In this document: positions 1-9,970 of the stretch, in pieces
Layout: each line of letters begins with the position of its first letter
Numbering within the stretch: position 1 is the stretch's first letter
Source: Alphaproteobacteria bacterium
GTDB lineage: Bacteria > Pseudomonadota > Alphaproteobacteria > Rhodobacterales > Rhodobacteraceae
Reading direction: 5' to 3'
NCBI GenBank assembly: GCA_009908505.1
Contig: JAAAPD010000067.1
Span: 62,001 to 126,000, forward strand
DNA: 64,000 bases
The notes under the pieces: model-generated
The model's input: only the letters and a program-made list of their open reading frames with translations
The model's database searches: none
Told to the model about the DNA's origin: nothing
Translations under genes and position numbers: made by a program

Positions 1-320
1 GCGTCAGCATGATCCTGTCGGACCCGGAATTGCGGGCCGACTGGCAGGCCGAGCTGGAAGAGGTGCGGCTTGGAATGCTAGAACTGCGCAAGCAGCTTGC
101 GGACGAATTGCGCCGGCTGACCAACTCCGATGCCTTCGACTTCGTGGCCGAGCATCGCGGCATGTTCTCCCGCCTCGGGCTGTCGCCCGAACAGGTCGAG
201 AAACTCAAGACCGACCACGCGATTTACATGGTGGGCGACAGCCGCATCAATATCGCGGGCCTGAACAAGGATACCGTGCCGGTCCTGGCCCGGGCCATCG
301 CCGATGTGATGAACGTCTGA
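1..320 (+). CDS. Aromatic amino acid aminotransferase, C-terminal fragment (gene truncated by window start)
   Basis: Frame is open to the left edge; C-terminal motif MFSRLGLSPEQVEKLKTDHAIYMVGDSRINIAGLN is typical of aspartate/aromatic aminotransferases. Confidence 0.85.
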   Translation, partial: VSMILSDPELRADWQAELEEVRLGMLELRKQLADELRRLTNSDAFDFVAEHRGMFSRLGLSPEQVEKLKTDHAIYMVGDSRINIAGLNKDTVPVLARAIADVMNV

Positions 321-343
321 TCCCGCGCATCCGGTGGAAAAGG

Positions 344-372
344 AACGCCGGGCCCCGCGGTCCGGCGTTTTT
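344..372 (+). terminator. Rho-independent terminator of the aminotransferase gene
   Basis: AACGCCGG...CCGGCGTT stem followed by a T run (GTTTTTCG). Confidence 0.75.
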
Positions 373-384
373 CGTTTAGGCATG

Positions 385-412
385 AAAAAACCCGGGCGAT
401 CGCTCGCCCGGG
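385..412 (-). terminator. Rho-independent terminator of amtB
   Basis: Perfect 9-bp stem CCCGGGCGA-TCGC-TCGCCCGGG flanked by AAAAAA (T run on the minus strand). Confidence 0.8.
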
Positions 413-442
413 CAGTTTGTCAAAGGCTGTTCGGAAGGAAGA

Positions 443-1756
443 TCAGCCTTTGGTGAAGTCGGGATAGGCTTCCATGCCCAGCTCGGTGGTATCGAGGCCC
501 TGGATTTCGGACTCTTCGCTGACGCGAATGCCCATGAGGGCCTTGAGGATGAACCAGACCAACAGCGAAACCACGAAGGTGAAGGCCCCGTAGGCCAGGA
601 TACCCGTGATCTGCGCGCCGATGGTGGCGCTGCCCGAGAAGGCGACAGCGATGGTGCCCCAGATGCCCGCGATCAGGTGGACCGGGATGGCGCCGACCAC
701 GTCGTCGATCTTGAACTTGTCCAGCATCGGCACGGTCAGGACGACGATCACGCCACCCACGCCACCGATCAGCAGCGACCCGAAGAGCGACGGGGCCAGC
801 GGTTCGGCGGTGATCGACACCAGCCCGGCCAGGGCACCGTTCAGCACCATGGTCAGGTCTACCTTGCCGTAGAGCAGCTGCGTCAGGATCAGCGCCGCGA
901 CGGCGCCGGAGGCGGCAGCCATATTGGTGTTGGCGAAGATCCGGCCGACATCGGTAATGTCCCCTACGGTGCCCGCGGCCAGCTGCGAACCGCCGTTGAA
1001 GCCGAACCAGCCCAACCACAGGATGAACGTGCCCAGCGTCGCAAGCGCGAGGTTCGAACCGGGCATCGGGTTGACCTTGCCATCCTTGTACTTGCCCAGA
1101 CGCGGGCCCAGCACAATGGCACCAGCCAGAGCGGCCCAGCCACCCACGGAGTGCACGACGGTCGACCCGGCGAAGTCCGAGAAGCCCAGTTGCGACAGGA
1201 AACCGCCGCCCCACTGCCAGGACCCGGTGATCGGGTACATGATGCCGGTCAGGATCACGACGAAGATCAGGAAGGGCCACAGCTTGATCCGCTCGGCCAA
1301 CGCACCCGACACGATCGAGGCGGTCGCGGCCACGAACATCAACTGAAAGAAGAAGTCAGAGGCGACCGACGCGTAGCCAAGGTCGGCATCGGCGGCGGCG
1401 AGGCCGACCGGCTCCAGCACGGTGGGCACGAAGTTGGGCGCGAAATACCCGTTGAAGTCGCCCGGATACATCAGGTTGAAACCGACCAGCCAGTACATGA
1501 TGGCTGCGGTCGAAAACAGCGCGATGTTTTTGGTCAGCTGCATCGTCACGTTCTTGGACCGGACCAGCCCGGCTTCGAGCATGGCAAATCCCGCTGCCAT
1601 CCAGAAAACCAGGAAACCGCCCACCAGGAACAGCAGAGTGGTCATGATATAGGGGCCGATCTCGTCGAAGCCCGGCGCCGCGGCCTCCTGGGCCAGCGCG
1701 AGGGTCGGCAGGGCGGTCAGGGCCCCGGCGACCGAAAGTGTCTTGAGAAGTTTCAT
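443..1756 (-). CDS. amtB: Ammonium transporter
   Basis: Signal peptide MKLLKTLSVAGALTALPTLALAQ and Amt motifs (HSVGGWAALAGAIVLGPRLGKY, GWFGFNGGSQLA); ORF track start at 1957 is over-extended. Confidence 0.95.
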   Translation of the reverse strand: MKLLKTLSVAGALTALPTLALAQEAAAPGFDEIGPYIMTTLLFLVGGFLVFWMAAGFAMLEAGLVRSKNVTMQLTKNIALFSTAAIMYWLVGFNLMYPGDFNGYFAPNFVPTVLEPVGLAAADADLGYASVASDFFFQLMFVAATASIVSGALAERIKLWPFLIFVVILTGIMYPITGSWQWGGGFLSQLGFSDFAGSTVVHSVGGWAALAGAIVLGPRLGKYKDGKVNPMPGSNLALATLGTFILWLGWFGFNGGSQLAAGTVGDITDVGRIFANTNMAAASGAVAALILTQLLYGKVDLTMVLNGALAGLVSITAEPLAPSLFGSLLIGGVGGVIVVLTVPMLDKFKIDDVVGAIPVHLIAGIWGTIAVAFSGSATIGAQITGILAYGAFTFVVSLLVWFILKALMGIRVSEESEIQGLDTTELGMEAYPDFTKG

Positions 1757-1781
1757 TGTCAGATGTCCCTTGGCCTGCGCG

Positions 1782-2120
1782 TCAAATCGCGTCGTCATTG
1801 GTTTCGCCCGTGCGCACGCGCAGGGCACTTTGCACGTCGAGAACGAAGATCTTGCCGTCGCCAATCTTGTCGGTCTTCGCTGTCTTGGCGATGGTCGAAA
1901 CGACCTCGTCCGCCAGCGCGGCGCCGACGACGATTTCAAGTTTGACTTTCGGCACAAAATTCACGGCGTATTCCGCCCCGCGGTAGATTTCGGTGTGACC
2001 GGACTGGGAACCGAACCCCTTGATCTCGGTCACCATCATGCCGCGCACGCCGATGGCGGTGAGCGCCTCGCGCACCTCCTCGAGCTTGAACGGCTTGATT
2101 GTCGCAATGATGAGTTTCAC
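1782..2120 (-). CDS. glnK: P-II family nitrogen regulatory protein
   Basis: Canonical 112-aa PII with T-loop YRGAEYAVNFVPK; directly upstream of amtB. Confidence 0.95.
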   Translation of the reverse strand: MKLIIATIKPFKLEEVREALTAIGVRGMMVTEIKGFGSQSGHTEIYRGAEYAVNFVPKVKLEIVVGAALADEVVSTIAKTAKTDKIGDGKIFVLDVQSALRVRTGETNDDAI

Positions 2121-2384
2121 TTGCTTCCCCTTGCATTTGGCTCTGGGCGCGCAGCCGTCGCGGCCACGCTCGGCCTAAAGAGGGGCGCGAGTGGCGCCGG
2201 ACCTCAATGAAATGCTGCGTGTGCGAAATAGACCCCGAGCGAAAATCGCACAAAAAATACACATTTCATGCAATTTGCACATTATTTAATCAGGCATAAA
2301 AGCGCCGGACGATCGGGAAATCGCCTCTACAAACGAATCCCGGCGGGCTATTGTGGGTCAAAATTCGGCAATGGCAGAGCAGAC

Positions 2385-4529
2385 ATGTCCGGCAAGAAAG
2401 GCAAGCGGCCACCCCTTGTGGCCGACAAGCGCCCGGCGGCAGGCCCCAAGCGCAAAAAGCCCGCATCCAAGCCCCGAAAGGCGACGCCGGCCCGGCGCAA
2501 ACCGGCGGCCCGGCGCGGACCGCTCGGGGCGCTCGCCGCATTCTTCGGCGGCTTGATCAAATGGGTGCTTCTACTGGTATGGCGGATCGGGCTGCGCGTC
2601 GGGATCGTCGTGGCGCTGATCGTCGGGATGGGTGTCTTCTACTATGCCTCGACCTTGCCGGCTTTCGATCAGCTGGTCGATGGCCGCACCCGCGGATCGG
2701 TCACTCTTCTGGATCGCGAGGGCGAAGTCTTTGCATGGCGCGGCGACCAGTTCGGCGGCATGGTCACCGCCGATACGGTCAGCCCGCATTTGCGCAACGC
2801 CATCGTCGCCACCGAGGACAAGCGGTTCTACGCGTTCTATCACATCGGAATCGACTTTTACGCCACGGCCGCGGCCATGGTGCGCAACTACCGTAACAGC
2901 GGCAATCCCTTGTCCGGCGCGGGCGGCTCTTCGATCACCCAGCAGACCGCGAAGCTGCTGTGTTTCGGCCGCCCCTTCGACCCGGACAAATGGGAAGACG
3001 AGGCCGCCTACGAGGCCGATTGCCGCGAAACGACGCTGTGGCGCAAGATCGTCGAGGCGACCTACGCCATGGCGATGGAGACACGCTATACCAAGGACGA
3101 GATCCTGACGATCTACATGAACCGGGCCTATCTGGGCGCGGGGTCGCGGGGCTTCGAGGCGGCTGCACAGCGTTATTTCGGTATTTCCGCCGCAGAGGTG
3201 AACGCGCCCCAGGCCGCCATGCTGGCGGGGTTGTTGCAGGCACCCTCGGCCACCTCGCCCACCCGCAACCTGCAACGGGCACAGGATCGCGGTGCAACCG
3301 TGCTGCGGCTGATGCAGGAACAGGGCTATCTCAGCGCCCAGGAAGAGGCCGTGGCCCAGGCCAACCCCGCCACCCTGTCCGAGGCCGCGCGGCAGCGGTC
3401 GGGCGGCTATTTCGCCGACTGGGTCATGGAAAGCGGGCCGGAATTCTTCACCCGCGACACGACCGAGGACGTAATCATCCGAACAACCCTTGACCAACGC
3501 GTGCAACAGGCCGCCGAGGACGGTCTGACATGGGTCTTCGAGAACAAGGTGCGAGAGGGGTCCTCGGCCCAGGCCGCCATCGTGGTGATGAGCGCGGACG
3601 GCGCCGTCCGCGCCATGGTCGGGGGCCGCAACACCCAGGCCGCCGGGGCCTTCAACCGGGCCACCCAGGCCCTGCGCCAGACCGGGTCGGCCTTCAAGCC
3701 CTTCGTCTACGCCACGGCACTGGACCTCGGGATGCGGCCGATGGACGTGGTCGTCGACGAGCCCACCTGCTGGTCCATCCCGGGCCAGGACGAATGGTGC
3801 CCGCAGAACTACAGCCGCGACCATGCCGGCCAAGTCACGCTGACCCAGGCGCTCATGGCCTCACTGAACATTCCGGCGGTCAAGATCTCGGAACGGATCG
3901 GCCGGGACAACGTTCGCACCGTGGCCGAGATGTTCGGGATCCAGAGCGACCTTGCACCGGGGCCGGCCATCGCGCTTGGCACCTCCGAAAGCACCCTGCT
4001 GGAGATGACGGGCGCCTATGCCGGCATTCTGAACGGCGGGTCCGCGGTGAAACCCTATGGCCTTGTCGAATTGCGGCTGCTTGGGGATTCCGCGCCGCTG
4101 ATGGATGCCGGGGGCGGAATCCGCGAACGTGTGATCAGCCAGGACGCCGCCCGGCAGCTGACCTGGATGATGCACCAGGTGGTCGAACAGGGTACCGGTC
4201 GGCGCGCCCAGATTGATGGCTGGCAGATCGCCGGCAAAACAGGCACCTCGCAACAGGCGCGCGATGCCTGGTTCATCGCGTTTACCGCCGACTACGTCGC
4301 CGGGGTCTGGATGGGATATGACGACAACACGCCGCTGACCGGGGTCACCGGGTCCGGCCTGCCCGCCGATATCTGGCAGCAGACCATGACCAGCGTCCTG
4401 GCGGAGCTGCCGCCCACGCCCCTGCCGATGCAGGCGCCGCGCGGGTCACAGCCGGGCGGGCCCGGCCTGACGGACGAGGCCGCCAACCAGCTGATCGAGA
4501 TGCTGTTGATGGAGCTGCAGGGGCAATAG
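2385..4529 (+). CDS. Bifunctional transglycosylase/transpeptidase penicillin-binding protein (PBP1 family)
   Basis: GT51 motifs (ATEDKRFYAFYHIGID, GGSSITQQTAKLL) and transpeptidase motifs (TGSAFKPF, SLNIP, KTGTSQ); start set at MSGKKGKRP. Confidence 0.92.
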   Translation: MSGKKGKRPPLVADKRPAAGPKRKKPASKPRKATPARRKPAARRGPLGALAAFFGGLIKWVLLLVWRIGLRVGIVVALIVGMGVFYYASTLPAFDQLVDGRTRGSVTLLDREGEVFAWRGDQFGGMVTADTVSPHLRNAIVATEDKRFYAFYHIGIDFYATAAAMVRNYRNSGNPLSGAGGSSITQQTAKLLCFGRPFDPDKWEDEAAYEADCRETTLWRKIVEATYAMAMETRYTKDEILTIYMNRAYLGAGSRGFEAAAQRYFGISAAEVNAPQAAMLAGLLQAPSATSPTRNLQRAQDRGATVLRLMQEQGYLSAQEEAVAQANPATLSEAARQRSGGYFADWVMESGPEFFTRDTTEDVIIRTTLDQRVQQAAEDGLTWVFENKVREGSSAQAAIVVMSADGAVRAMVGGRNTQAAGAFNRATQALRQTGSAFKPFVYATALDLGMRPMDVVVDEPTCWSIPGQDEWCPQNYSRDHAGQVTLTQALMASLNIPAVKISERIGRDNVRTVAEMFGIQSDLAPGPAIALGTSESTLLEMTGAYAGILNGGSAVKPYGLVELRLLGDSAPLMDAGGGIRERVISQDAARQLTWMMHQVVEQGTGRRAQIDGWQIAGKTGTSQQARDAWFIAFTADYVAGVWMGYDDNTPLTGVTGSGLPADIWQQTMTSVLAELPPTPLPMQAPRGSQPGGPGLTDEAANQLIEMLLMELQGQ

Positions 4530-4539
4530 GCCCCGCCGG

Positions 4540-4899
4540 CTATTCCTGATCCGGTGGCACGCAGCGGTCATAGCGGAAGGCGTAGCCGTTCCAGACCATG
4601 ATAATGCCGTCGCCGCCGGCCGAATCCATGACCATGGCCCTCTCGGTCCAGTTGGTGCCTTCGCCGCTGCACACCATGGTGTAGAGCGTCGCATCCATGT
4701 TCACCACATTGACCGGGCGCGTCATGCGGCACTGGCTTTCGACACCGTAGAAGATGCCGTCTTCGATCTTGAGGGCGCCACCATCCACGCCCACGAGCCC
4801 GCAATCGGCATTCGCGTTCTGGCGATAGGTCCCGTCATAGGGCGTGGCAAGCGCCAGGCCCGGCAGAAGCGCCAGAGCAAGGGCAAGCGCGCGTCTCAT
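4540..4899 (-). CDS. Hypothetical secreted protein
   Basis: 119-aa ORF with signal peptide (MRRALALALALLPGLALA), 4-bp overlap with the mlaC-like gene. Confidence 0.7.
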   Translation of the reverse strand: MRRALALALALLPGLALATPYDGTYRQNANADCGLVGVDGGALKIEDGIFYGVESQCRMTRPVNVVNMDATLYTMVCSGEGTNWTERAMVMDSAGGDGIIMVWNGYAFRYDRCVPPDQE

Positions 4900-5498
4900 C
4901 CCATCGCCCTCAGGTCCGCGATCAGCCGATCCAGGTTGCCACCGCGCTGGTCCAGCATGGCGCCGATTTCCTGGCGTTCCGAGACCAGCATGTTCACACC
5001 TTCAACGATCAGGTTGAAGAACACCGGCCGGCCCGGGCGGTCATAGACATGGAAATCGACGCGGAACGGCGCCTGTCCGGGTAGGTCCGCTATGGTCCGC
5101 ACCTCCATGTAGTTGTTCACCGGCACGGTGCGTTGGACGATTATCTCGCCGCCCTGGAATTCCCGGAATCGGCGGCCATACTTGTTGGCCAGGTAGACGC
5201 CGAATGCATCGACGAATGCCGACCGCTGCGCGTTGCTGGCCGATCGCCCGGCCACGCCAAGGGCCGATGCCGCGATCGCCGCCGTGTGGGCATAGTCGTC
5301 CAGGACGCCCTTGAACCGGCGGATCATCTGCGACTCCGAGGCACCGGACGAAATGATGGCGTTGATATCCGCCACGGCCCGGTCGACGAGGGCTTGCGCC
5401 TGCCCGCCGGTCAAGGCGAACGCGGGGGCGGGTACAGCCGCGCCCATGGCTGCGGCAAGTCCAAGGGCGGTGAATTGGCGACGGGACAGGGACATCAT
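4896..5498 (-). CDS. MlaC/Ttg2D-family phospholipid-binding ABC transporter substrate protein
   Basis: Tat-like signal and MlaC-like sequence (FKGVLDDYAHTAAIAASALG, KYGRRFREFQGGEIIVQRTVPVNN). Confidence 0.85.
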   Translation of the reverse strand: MMSLSRRQFTALGLAAAMGAAVPAPAFALTGGQAQALVDRAVADINAIISSGASESQMIRRFKGVLDDYAHTAAIAASALGVAGRSASNAQRSAFVDAFGVYLANKYGRRFREFQGGEIIVQRTVPVNNYMEVRTIADLPGQAPFRVDFHVYDRPGRPVFFNLIVEGVNMLVSERQEIGAMLDQRGGNLDRLIADLRAMG

Positions 5499-6253
5499 TC
5501 GAATCCTTCCAGATCGAGGGCAAAGGGGTCGATCGCTTCTTCTTCGGCGGGCGGATCTTCGCCGAGGTCGAACCGGCGATTCTGAAGATAGCCCGACCGG
5601 GCCTGGGCATAGCTGTCGGCGCTTTCATATAGAACGCCGTCCACGGTCTGCATGAAGCGGCCCCGGTCGATCACGATCTGGGCACCGCGCGCAGCAAGCC
5701 CGTAGTCGAGCTGCGGCTGCGTGCCCACCCGCGAAAGTGGGTCGAGCGCGAGATCCACGATCCGGCCCGCGGCATCACGTTCGGTCGAGGGGCCGAATAC
5801 CGGCAGCTCGATATAGGCGCCTTCGGGTGCGCCCCAAACGGCGAGTGTCTCGCCGAAATCGGTCGACTCCTCGTAAAGCCCGATCCCGCCGGCCGGGTCG
5901 AACAGGCCGCCGATACCGATGGTCGTGTTCAACAGGAACCGCATCGTGTTTGTGGCCGCGCCGCCGATATCGCCTTGAAGCATGCCGTTCAGCACCATGC
6001 CAGGCAGCCCCACATTATCGGCGAAATTCGCGACCGGCCCGGTGACTTCGCGCGGCGCGCCGGCCGCGGTCTGCCCCAAGGGGCGTAAAACTGCGCGGTC
6101 CAGCGACTTGTTGAAGGCGTGGACTTCGCGGTTGGTCGCCTCATAGGGGTCGTTGACGCCCCCGCCCGGCGGCGCGGGCGTGCAGGCAGCCACGGCCCCG
6201 AGGGCAAAAATGGCGCAAATGGCCGAAACGATCTGTCGAGAAACAAAAGGCAA
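5495..6253 (-). CDS. MlaA (VacJ) family outer-membrane lipoprotein
   Basis: Lipobox AACTP; DPYEATNREVHAFNKSLDRAVLRP and LPVFGPSTERDAAGRIVD motifs. Confidence 0.92.
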   Translation of the reverse strand: MPFVSRQIVSAICAIFALGAVAACTPAPPGGGVNDPYEATNREVHAFNKSLDRAVLRPLGQTAAGAPREVTGPVANFADNVGLPGMVLNGMLQGDIGGAATNTMRFLLNTTIGIGGLFDPAGGIGLYEESTDFGETLAVWGAPEGAYIELPVFGPSTERDAAGRIVDLALDPLSRVGTQPQLDYGLAARGAQIVIDRGRFMQTVDGVLYESADSYAQARSGYLQNRRFDLGEDPPAEEEAIDPFALDLEGFE

Positions 6254-6400
6254 TGGAATTTCCGTTCAGGGCTTTGATAACGTTTCCCAGATAGTGGAAG
6301 AAGTGGCAAGGAACAGGTTGGTTCCCCATGCAAAGCGAATTCGTGATCACGATACCACGCCGGAGCGGACCGCAGGTCGAGGATTGGCAGAAACGCGCCC

Positions 6401-8149
6401 ATGAAGCACGCTGACCCGACAAAAGCCGAGATCGCCGCGGGCCAGCGGGAATTGCGCGATGCGCGGCGCCAGTCCCGCGGGCTGTTCTGGTTCGTCGGAT
6501 TGTTCAGCGTTTTCGTCAATGCGCTTATGCTGACCGGGCCGCTTTACATGCTCAACGTATACGACAGGGTGCTCGGATCGCGCTCGGTCGAAACCCTGGT
6601 GGCGTTGTCGGTTCTGGTGGGGTTCCTTTACCTCATGATGGCGCTACTGGACTATGCCCGCGGCCGTATCATGGGCCGGGTCGGCGCCCGATTCCAGACG
6701 GCGCTGGATCGTCGGGTCTTCATGGCCTCGATCACCGCACGCGGCCGCGTGCCGCAAGACGCCGCCACCGGGCAGCGCGACCTTGAAGCCGTTCAGCGCC
6801 TGATCACCTCGCCGGTCCTGATGGCGCTTTTCGATCTGCCCTGGACGCCGATCTTCCTTTTGGGAATCTTCATCTTTCACCCTTGGTTGGGCTATCTCGC
6901 CCTTGCCGGGGGCGGGGTGTTGATTTTGCTGGCCCTGGCCAACCAGTATACGACCCGCGTGCCCCTGGGCGAGGCGAACAAGGCCGCCCACCAGACCGAG
7001 GTGCTGGGCCAGGCCTTGCGCAACGAATCCGAGATGGTGCAGTCCCTGGGCATGCGGCAGTCCACCTTCGAACGCTGGGAACGGCTTCGCGGCAAGACGC
7101 TGAGCGCCAGTATCGGCGCCGGAGATCAGGCCGGTGGTTTCACCTCGATCACCCGGTCTTTCCGTCTTTTCCTGCAATCGGCGATGTTGGGCCTTGGGGC
7201 CTATCTGGTCCTTCAGAACCAGCTGACCGCGGGCGCAATGATCGCCTGTTCCATCCTGCTGGGCCGGGCGCTGGCGCCGGTGGAGCTCTTGATCAACCAG
7301 TGGGCCGTGATGCAGCGCGGCATCGACGCCTGGCGCAGCCTGGCACGGCTGCTTGGGGCCGTGCCGCAGGCATCGCCGCGCACGAACCTTCCGACCCCGC
7401 GCGCCATCATCGAGGCGCGCGATGTCACCGTGGTGCCCCCGGGCCAATCCAGCGCCACGCTGCGCATGGTCAGCTTTCGCCTGGAACCGGGCCAGGCCAT
7501 GGGCGTGATCGGCGTATCGGGTGCGGGCAAAACGACACTGGCCAAGGCGCTGATCGGTCTGTGGACGCCCGCTGGGGGCAAGATCCGTTTGGACGGGGCG
7601 GCGCTCGACCAGTACGAGCCGGACCGGATCGGGCGGCATATCGGATACCTGCCGCAGCGGGTTCAGCTGTTCGACGGTACCATCAAGGAAAACATCGCCC
7701 GCATGTCGAACAGCCCCGATGACGGGGCCGTGGTCGCCGCCGCCAAGAAGGCGGCCGCACACGACATGATCCTGAAACTGCCCGATGGCTATGACACGCG
7801 TGTGGACATGACCGGCGGCCGCCTGTCGGGCGGGCAGGTCCAGCGGATCGGGCTGGCCCGGGCCCTCTACGGCGAACCGGTCGTGCTGGTGCTGGACGAG
7901 CCCAACGCCAATCTCGACAACGACGGGTCAAAGGCACTGAACGCCGCGATCCGCGCCATGAAACTGGATGGCAGGGCCGTCTTCATCATGGCGCATCGCC
8001 CGGCCGCGATCCAGGAATGCGACCTGTTGCTCTATCTGGAAAACGGCGCCGCCCGCGCCTTCGGGCCGCGCGAAGAGGTCCTGCCGAAGATCGTCGCAAA
8101 CAGTGCCGACATCGAAAAAGCAAGGTCCGAGGGCGGAGGCGTCGCATGA
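6401..8149 (+). CDS. Type I secretion system permease/ATPase (PrtD-like)
   Basis: ABC exporter TM domain plus Walker A GVSGAGKTTLAK and LSGGQVQRIGLARALYG. Confidence 0.92.
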   Translation: MKHADPTKAEIAAGQRELRDARRQSRGLFWFVGLFSVFVNALMLTGPLYMLNVYDRVLGSRSVETLVALSVLVGFLYLMMALLDYARGRIMGRVGARFQTALDRRVFMASITARGRVPQDAATGQRDLEAVQRLITSPVLMALFDLPWTPIFLLGIFIFHPWLGYLALAGGGVLILLALANQYTTRVPLGEANKAAHQTEVLGQALRNESEMVQSLGMRQSTFERWERLRGKTLSASIGAGDQAGGFTSITRSFRLFLQSAMLGLGAYLVLQNQLTAGAMIACSILLGRALAPVELLINQWAVMQRGIDAWRSLARLLGAVPQASPRTNLPTPRAIIEARDVTVVPPGQSSATLRMVSFRLEPGQAMGVIGVSGAGKTTLAKALIGLWTPAGGKIRLDGAALDQYEPDRIGRHIGYLPQRVQLFDGTIKENIARMSNSPDDGAVVAAAKKAAAHDMILKLPDGYDTRVDMTGGRLSGGQVQRIGLARALYGEPVVLVLDEPNANLDNDGSKALNAAIRAMKLDGRAVFIMAHRPAAIQECDLLLYLENGAARAFGPREEVLPKIVANSADIEKARSEGGGVA

Positions 8150-9447
8150 CGGAACCATCCCGGACATGGCCGGTACGCCGCCCGCTGGTCATCGGGCTGC
8201 TGTCGGTCCTCATCCTGGTCGGCGGCTTCGGCACCTGGGCCATGACCGCCCGGATCACCGGTGCGGTCATCGCCACGGGCCAGATCGTTGTCGAACAGAA
8301 CCGCCAGGTCGTTCAGCATATCGACGGGGGCGTCGTGCGCGACATCCTGGTCTCGGAAGGCGACATGGTGGCGCAGGATGCGGTCCTGGTCCGACTGGAC
8401 CCCGACGATTTGAAAGCGCGGCTTTCCATCATAGAAGGCCAGCTGTTCGAGATTCTGGCGCGCCGCGCCCGCTACGAGGCAGAGCGCGACAGGCGCGAGT
8501 CGCTTTCCTTCGACCCGATCCTTCTGGATGCCGGGCGTACAGCAACCGAAGAGCTGATGCAGGGGCAAGAGCGCCTGTTCCTAACCCGTCTTGAAACCGC
8601 CGAGCAGGAGGCCGAACAGCTGCGCCGCCGCGCCGGACAGATCCGCAGCCAGATCGTCGGGATCGAGGCGCAGCAAACAGCATTGGCCCGGCAGCTCGAC
8701 CTGATCGAAGAGGAACTGACAAGCCAGCGTTCGCTGCTCGATCGTGGCCTGGCGCAAGCCGGCACCGTTCTGACGCTCGAACGGGAAAAGGCGCGACTGA
8801 CCGGACAGGCCGGCGAATTGACCGCCAGCAAGGCCCAGGCCGAGGAAAAGATCACCGAACTGGAGCTGGAGATCATCCGCCTGCAAACCGCCCGCCGCGA
8901 AGAGGCCATCACGCGCCTGCGCGACTTGCAGTTCAACGAGTTGGAACTGCGCGAACAACGCGCGAATCTGCGCCGCCAACTTGATCGGCTGGACATCCGT
9001 GCGCCGGTCTCGGGCGTCGTCTACGGGCTGGAGGTGTTCGGCCCGGGGGCCGTCATCCGCCCGGCGCAACCGGTTCTCTACCTTGTGCCGCAGGATCGAC
9101 CACTGGTGATCGCGGCCCAAGTTTCACCCACCGATATCGATTCTGTCCAGCGCGGCCAGGACGTGACCCTGCGCTTTTCCTCGCTCGATCAGAGCCGCAC
9201 GCCGGAACTGTTCGGAACCGTGCGCCAGGTCTCGGCCGATACCTTCGTCAACGAAACCACCGGCCAACGCTATTACGAGGCCGAGGTCGTGCTGAACACG
9301 GGCGAGGCCGCGCGCCTTCCCGAAGGATCGACCCTGATCCCCGGCATGCCGGTCGAAACCTTCATCCGCACGGTGGACCGCACGCCGATGACCTACCTGA
9401 CCCAGCCCTTGATGGACTATATCGCGCGCACCTTCCGCGACGGGTAG
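8146..9447 (+). CDS. HlyD family type I secretion periplasmic adaptor subunit
   Basis: HlyD features (VEQNRQVVQHIDGGVVRDILVSEGDMV, IRAPVSGVVYGLEVFGPGAVIRPAQPVL); 4-bp overlap with the ATPase gene. Confidence 0.92.
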   Translation: MTEPSRTWPVRRPLVIGLLSVLILVGGFGTWAMTARITGAVIATGQIVVEQNRQVVQHIDGGVVRDILVSEGDMVAQDAVLVRLDPDDLKARLSIIEGQLFEILARRARYEAERDRRESLSFDPILLDAGRTATEELMQGQERLFLTRLETAEQEAEQLRRRAGQIRSQIVGIEAQQTALARQLDLIEEELTSQRSLLDRGLAQAGTVLTLEREKARLTGQAGELTASKAQAEEKITELELEIIRLQTARREEAITRLRDLQFNELELREQRANLRRQLDRLDIRAPVSGVVYGLEVFGPGAVIRPAQPVLYLVPQDRPLVIAAQVSPTDIDSVQRGQDVTLRFSSLDQSRTPELFGTVRQVSADTFVNETTGQRYYEAEVVLNTGEAARLPEGSTLIPGMPVETFIRTVDRTPMTYLTQPLMDYIARTFRDG

Positions 9448-9511
9448 TTTGGGCCTTTCGCGGGTCCGGGATTGGGGCTAGCGTCGCCGAGAAAAGTCAT
9501 AGGAGTGCCCC

Positions 9512-9970
9512 ATGTCCATCGAGTCGCGCCTGGCCGAGCTCGGCATCACCCTGCCCGACGCCCCCGCCCCTGCGGCCAACTACGTGCCCTTCGTCCAGAG
9601 CGGCAGCCTTGTCTACGTGTCGGGCCAGATATCGATGGATGCCGATGGCCCGATCAAGGGGCGCCTGGGCGACGACATGGACGTGTCCGGCGGCGCGGCG
9701 GCGGCGCGGCTTTGCGCGATCAGTCTGCTGGCACAGCTCAAGGCCGCCTGTGGCGGTGACATCGACCGGCTGGTCCGGGTCGTCAAGCTGACCGGTTTCG
9801 TCAATTCGACCCCCGATTTCACCGACCAACCCAAGGTGATCAACGGTGCCAGCGACTTTCTGGTGGAGGCCTTGGGCCAGGCCGGCCAGCACTCCAGATC
9901 CGCCGTTTCGGCCGCATCTCTGCCCCTCGGCGTCGCGGTCGAGATCGAAGGCATCTTCGAGATCGCCTGA
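9512..9970 (+). CDS. RidA family protein
   Basis: SGSLVYVSGQISMDADGPIKGRLGDD...VEIEGIFEIA. Confidence 0.9.
   Translation: MSIESRLAELGITLPDAPAPAANYVPFVQSGSLVYVSGQISMDADGPIKGRLGDDMDVSGGAAAARLCAISLLAQLKAACGGDIDRLVRVVKLTGFVNSTPDFTDQPKVINGASDFLVEALGQAGQHSRSAVSAASLPLGVAVEIEGIFEIA

Noticed and set aside
420-1280. 286-aa alternate-frame ORF inside amtB
   Set aside because: Overlaps the convincingly coding amtB frame; Arg/Gly-rich shadow translation.
6401-9447. Type I secretion pair as a complete secretion island with its cargo
   Set aside because: No RTX nonapeptide-repeat (GGxGxDxLx) protein and no TolC-like gene nearby; linking the Hint protein to it is only speculation.
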